Shown piece by piece: positions 6,328-7,843 of a DNA stretch of 7,843 nucleotides. The position numbers and the translations under genes were made by a program. The notes below the pieces were generated by a model, which saw only the letters and a program-made list of their open reading frames with translations, did no database searches and was not told where the DNA came from. Within the stretch, counting starts at the first letter, position 1. Each line of letters begins with the position of its first letter. Source of the DNA: an uncultured Lachnospiraceae bacterium (lineage in GTDB: Bacteria; Bacillota; Clostridia; Lachnospirales; Lachnospiraceae); NCBI GenBank assembly GCA_902783765.1, contig CACZSB010000119.1:1-7843 (forward strand), read 5' to 3'.

Positions 6328-6407
6328 GCAGACAGTGCAGACAGGGGACGGTTCTGTGTCTTTTAGAGAAGACACAGAACCGTCCCCTGTCTGCTTGCTC
6401 TGTCTGC
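6328..6407. repeat. long palindromic hairpin repeat, copy 2, with duplicated ends
   Basis: Arms at 6337-6362 and 6369-6394 form the same perfect 26-bp stem with loop TTAGAG as copy 1; 6335-6394 equals 2408-2467 base for base. Here the arm ends are repeated outside the stem: GCAGACAG at 6328-6335 and its complement CTGTCTGC at 6400-6407, giving a second, outer 8-bp stem separated by T on one side and TTGCT on the other. It begins two bases after the ABC transporter stop and lies between convergent genes, where a hairpin could work as a terminator or transcript barrier in both directions, although no T-run follows. Confidence 0.93.
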
Positions 6408-6488
6408 TCTGGCTTAGCCCTTTATGGGGTCCTTCGACTTGCTGTGTTTCCGCAGGATACAGGTCTGGATGGGCCGCTCCTTAAGAAA

Positions 6489-7427
6489 TTACATAATCAC
6501 CGTGCCGGCTTCGCCTTTGAGGGCAGCACCGGCCTTTTCCGGTGTAGTGATGATAACCTTCCGGCCCGGGCGGGCTTCCACAAAACGGATGGCGGCCTCC
6601 ACCTTGGGCAGCATGGAACCGGCTGCGAATTGCCCCTGGGCGATATATTCCCGGGCCTCGGCGGTGGTCAGGCTGTCCAGGGCCTTCTGGTCCGGCTTGT
6701 TGAAGTTGATGAAGCACTTTTCCACGGCGGTGAGCATCATAAAGATGTCCGCATCCAGGTCCTGGGCCAGCCGTTCGGAGGCCAGATCCTTGTCAATCAC
6801 GGCGGCGATGCCGTTTAAATCTCCGTCGGCATCCACATAAACGGGAATGCCGCCGCCGCCCACGGCAATCACCGTATGGCCGGCTTCCATGAGATCCTTA
6901 ATGGCATCCAGCTCCACAATCCGCACAGGCATGGGGGAAGCCACCACCCGGCGCCAGCCCCGGCCCGCATCCTCTTTCATGGTGTAGCCCTGCTCTGCCA
7001 TGAGCTTTTTGGCTTCTTCCTCGGAATAGAAAGCGCCGATGGGCTTGGAGGGGTTCTGGAACTTGGGATCGGCGGGATCCACCACCACCTGGGTCACCAC
7101 CGCCACCGGGGAGGCGGCATGCTTCTTTAAGCGCATGGCCCGCTGCAGGCCCTGGGTCATATGATAGCCCAGCATGCCCTGGCTCATGGCGCCGCACACG
7201 TCAAAGGGCATGGCGGGGGTGAGGCTGGCGCTGTTTTCGTTCTGCAGTACGATGCCCCCCACCTGGGGGCCGTTGCCGTGGGTCATAACCACCTTGTAGC
7301 CCTGCTCGATGATGTCAGCGATTTCCAGGGAGGTGTTATCGATAATGTTCAGCTGGGTGGTGGCATCCGCCAGTTTCCCGCCGATGGTCAGGGCGTTGCC
7401 GCCCAGTGCAATTACTATGGTTTCCAT
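6489..7427 (-). CDS. arcC: carbamate kinase
   Basis: Cytosolic amino-acid-kinase-fold enzyme: carbamoyl phosphate + ADP to ATP + carbamate, the energy-yielding last step of arginine deiminase (or related ureide and agmatine) breakdown. Full-length at 312 residues. Motifs in order: IALGGNAL (6-13), THGNGPQVG (49-57), QNPSKPIGAFY (124-134), GWRRVVASP (157-165), VGGGGIPV (189-196), GIAAVIDKDLASE (206-218) with Lys213, and GSMLPKVEA (270-278). These distinguish it from N-acetylglutamate kinase (ArgB), which has the same fold and would be the expected neighbour of argJ. The start ATG at 7427 has AAGGAG at 7439-7434 with a 6-nt gap. The upstream gene in the same direction is argJ, 86 nt away with a GC-rich hairpin between. 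No deiminase or carbamoyltransferase gene is visible. In the arginine deiminase pathway it would feed on carbamoyl phosphate made from citrulline, with ornithine as the other product. Confidence 0.96.
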   Translation of the reverse strand: METIVIALGGNALTIGGKLADATTQLNIIDNTSLEIADIIEQGYKVVMTHGNGPQVGGIVLQNENSASLTPAMPFDVCGAMSQGMLGYHMTQGLQRAMRLKKHAASPVAVVTQVVVDPADPKFQNPSKPIGAFYSEEEAKKLMAEQGYTMKEDAGRGWRRVVASPMPVRIVELDAIKDLMEAGHTVIAVGGGGIPVYVDADGDLNGIAAVIDKDLASERLAQDLDADIFMMLTAVEKCFINFNKPDQKALDSLTTAEAREYIAQGQFAAGSMLPKVEAAIRFVEARPGRKVIITTPEKAGAALKGEAGTVIM

Positions 7428-7464
7428 GGTTTTCTCCTTGTTGTTTTCTTAGTAGGATGTTAGT

Positions 7465-7507
7465 CGCCCCCGCCCACCACCGCCGCAGGCGGTGGTGGGC
7501 GGGGGCG
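7465..7507. repeat. GC-rich perfect hairpin between argJ and carbamate kinase genes
   Basis: Arms 7465-7484 and 7488-7507 are exact reverse complements (20 bp) around a 3-nt loop (GCA on the plus strand). The stem is almost entirely G and C. On the minus strand it begins 6 nt after the argJ stop and is followed by ACTAACATCC, not a T-run, so it is not a canonical intrinsic terminator. It may weaken read-through from argJ into arcC, protect the argJ transcript end, or be an intergenic repeat of the REP type. No second copy occurs in this window. Confidence 0.85.
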
Positions 7508-7513
7508 CATTTA

Positions 7514-7843
7514 TCAGGTGCGGTAATCCCCGTTGATTTTTACATAATCATAGGTCAGGTCGCAACCCCAGGCCTTGGCCTGGCCCTCGCCCTGATAAAA
7601 GCGGACGATGACGGTGATATCGTGCTCGGAAAGGATTTCCTTGGCTTTGACCTCGTCGAAATCCAGGCCGAAACCGTTTTCCATCACCTGGATGGAGCCG
7701 GCGGCGGATTCCAGATAGCAGTCCGCCCGGGTGGGATCCACATCCGCGCCGGAATAACCGGCAGCAGCCATAATACGGCCCCAGTTGGCATCCCGGCCAA
7801 AGACGGCGGCCTTAAACAGGGAGGAGCCGGCAATGGACTTGGC
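7514..7843 (-). CDS. argJ: bifunctional glutamate N-acetyltransferase/ornithine acetyltransferase ArgJ (3' part)
   Basis: Arginine-biosynthesis enzyme that moves the acetyl group from N-acetylornithine to glutamate, releasing ornithine; some versions also use acetyl-CoA. The frame is open to the window edge, so only the last 109 residues of a protein of about 400 are visible. The conserved C-terminal stretch FGRDANWGRIMAAAGYSGAD is diagnostic, followed by SIQVMENGF and the end motif WGCDLTYDYVKINGDYRT. The self-cleavage Thr of the family lies upstream, outside the window. The Met at 7771 is internal, not a start. It is usually found in an argCJBD operon; here the next gene downstream is a carbamate kinase instead of argB. 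Mono- versus bifunctional activity cannot be decided from this fragment. Confidence 0.95.
   Translation of the reverse strand, partial: AKSIAGSSLFKAAVFGRDANWGRIMAAAGYSGADVDPTRADCYLESAAGSIQVMENGFGLDFDEVKAKEILSEHDITVIVRFYQGEGQAKAWGCDLTYDYVKINGDYRT

Noticed and set aside
2408..6407. CRISPR array or classical composite transposon
   Set aside because: There are only two repeat copies, 3.9 kb apart with genes between, and no Cas, transposase or integrase gene in the window.
6444..6840. Two plus-strand open frames over the 3' part of the carbamate kinase gene
   Set aside because: They are shadows of the GC-rich antisense coding sequence; carbamate kinase motifs are intact on the minus strand.

Overview
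The window looks like a chromosomal piece from a strictly anaerobic Clostridia-type bacterium (Bacillota). The signs are strong AGGAGG-type ribosome binding sites, a two-iron superoxide reductase, an ornithine racemase of the kind used in clostridial ornithine fermentation, and a carbamate kinase. The genus cannot be fixed from the sequence. Most genes have a GC-rich coding style. Two blocks, mazEF (about 2.5-3.15 kb) and an ABC transporter gene (about 4.6-6.33 kb), are visibly AT-richer and look acquired.

Layout: (1) 1-1930, plus strand: the 3' part of an NhaC-type Na+/H+ antiporter gene, then 12 nt later an alanine/ornithine racemase family gene. This pair matches the end of a clostridial ornithine-degradation cluster. 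(2) 1994-2371, plus: a complete desulfoferrodoxin. (3) 2408-2468: a long near-perfect hairpin repeat. (4) 2514-3153, plus: a MazE/MazF-type toxin-antitoxin operon with a near-consensus promoter whose -10 box lies inside a perfect 17-nt palindrome, a probable autoregulatory operator. (5) 4519-3189, minus: an EamA drug/metabolite-type transporter whose stop overlaps the start of a small FMN split-barrel (pyridoxamine-phosphate-oxidase family) gene. (6) 4520-4685: a divergent control region with back-to-back sigma-A-type promoters. (7) 4686-6326, plus: an ABC exporter half-transporter. (8) 6328-6407: a second copy of the hairpin repeat, identical over 60 nt to the first. (9) 7843-6489, minus: the 3' end of argJ, then a GC-rich 20-bp hairpin, then a complete carbamate kinase gene.

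Taken together, the two edges both concern ornithine and arginine: ornithine racemase and a cation antiporter on the left, ornithine acetyltransferase and carbamate kinase on the right. The interior holds accessory cargo: a toxin-antitoxin module, two transporters and a flavoprotein. The two identical palindromes lie at the outer boundaries of the AT-rich cargo, one just before mazEF and one two bases after the ABC transporter stop codon. I see no transposase, integrase, CRISPR array, tRNA or rRNA. No stretch over 300 bases lacks a gene. The longest gaps (2372-2566, 4520-4685 and 6327-6488) contain the repeats and promoters described. I found no clearly new multi-gene system. The strongest unexplained signals are the repeat pair, the divergent promoter region and the argJ/carbamate-kinase junction.
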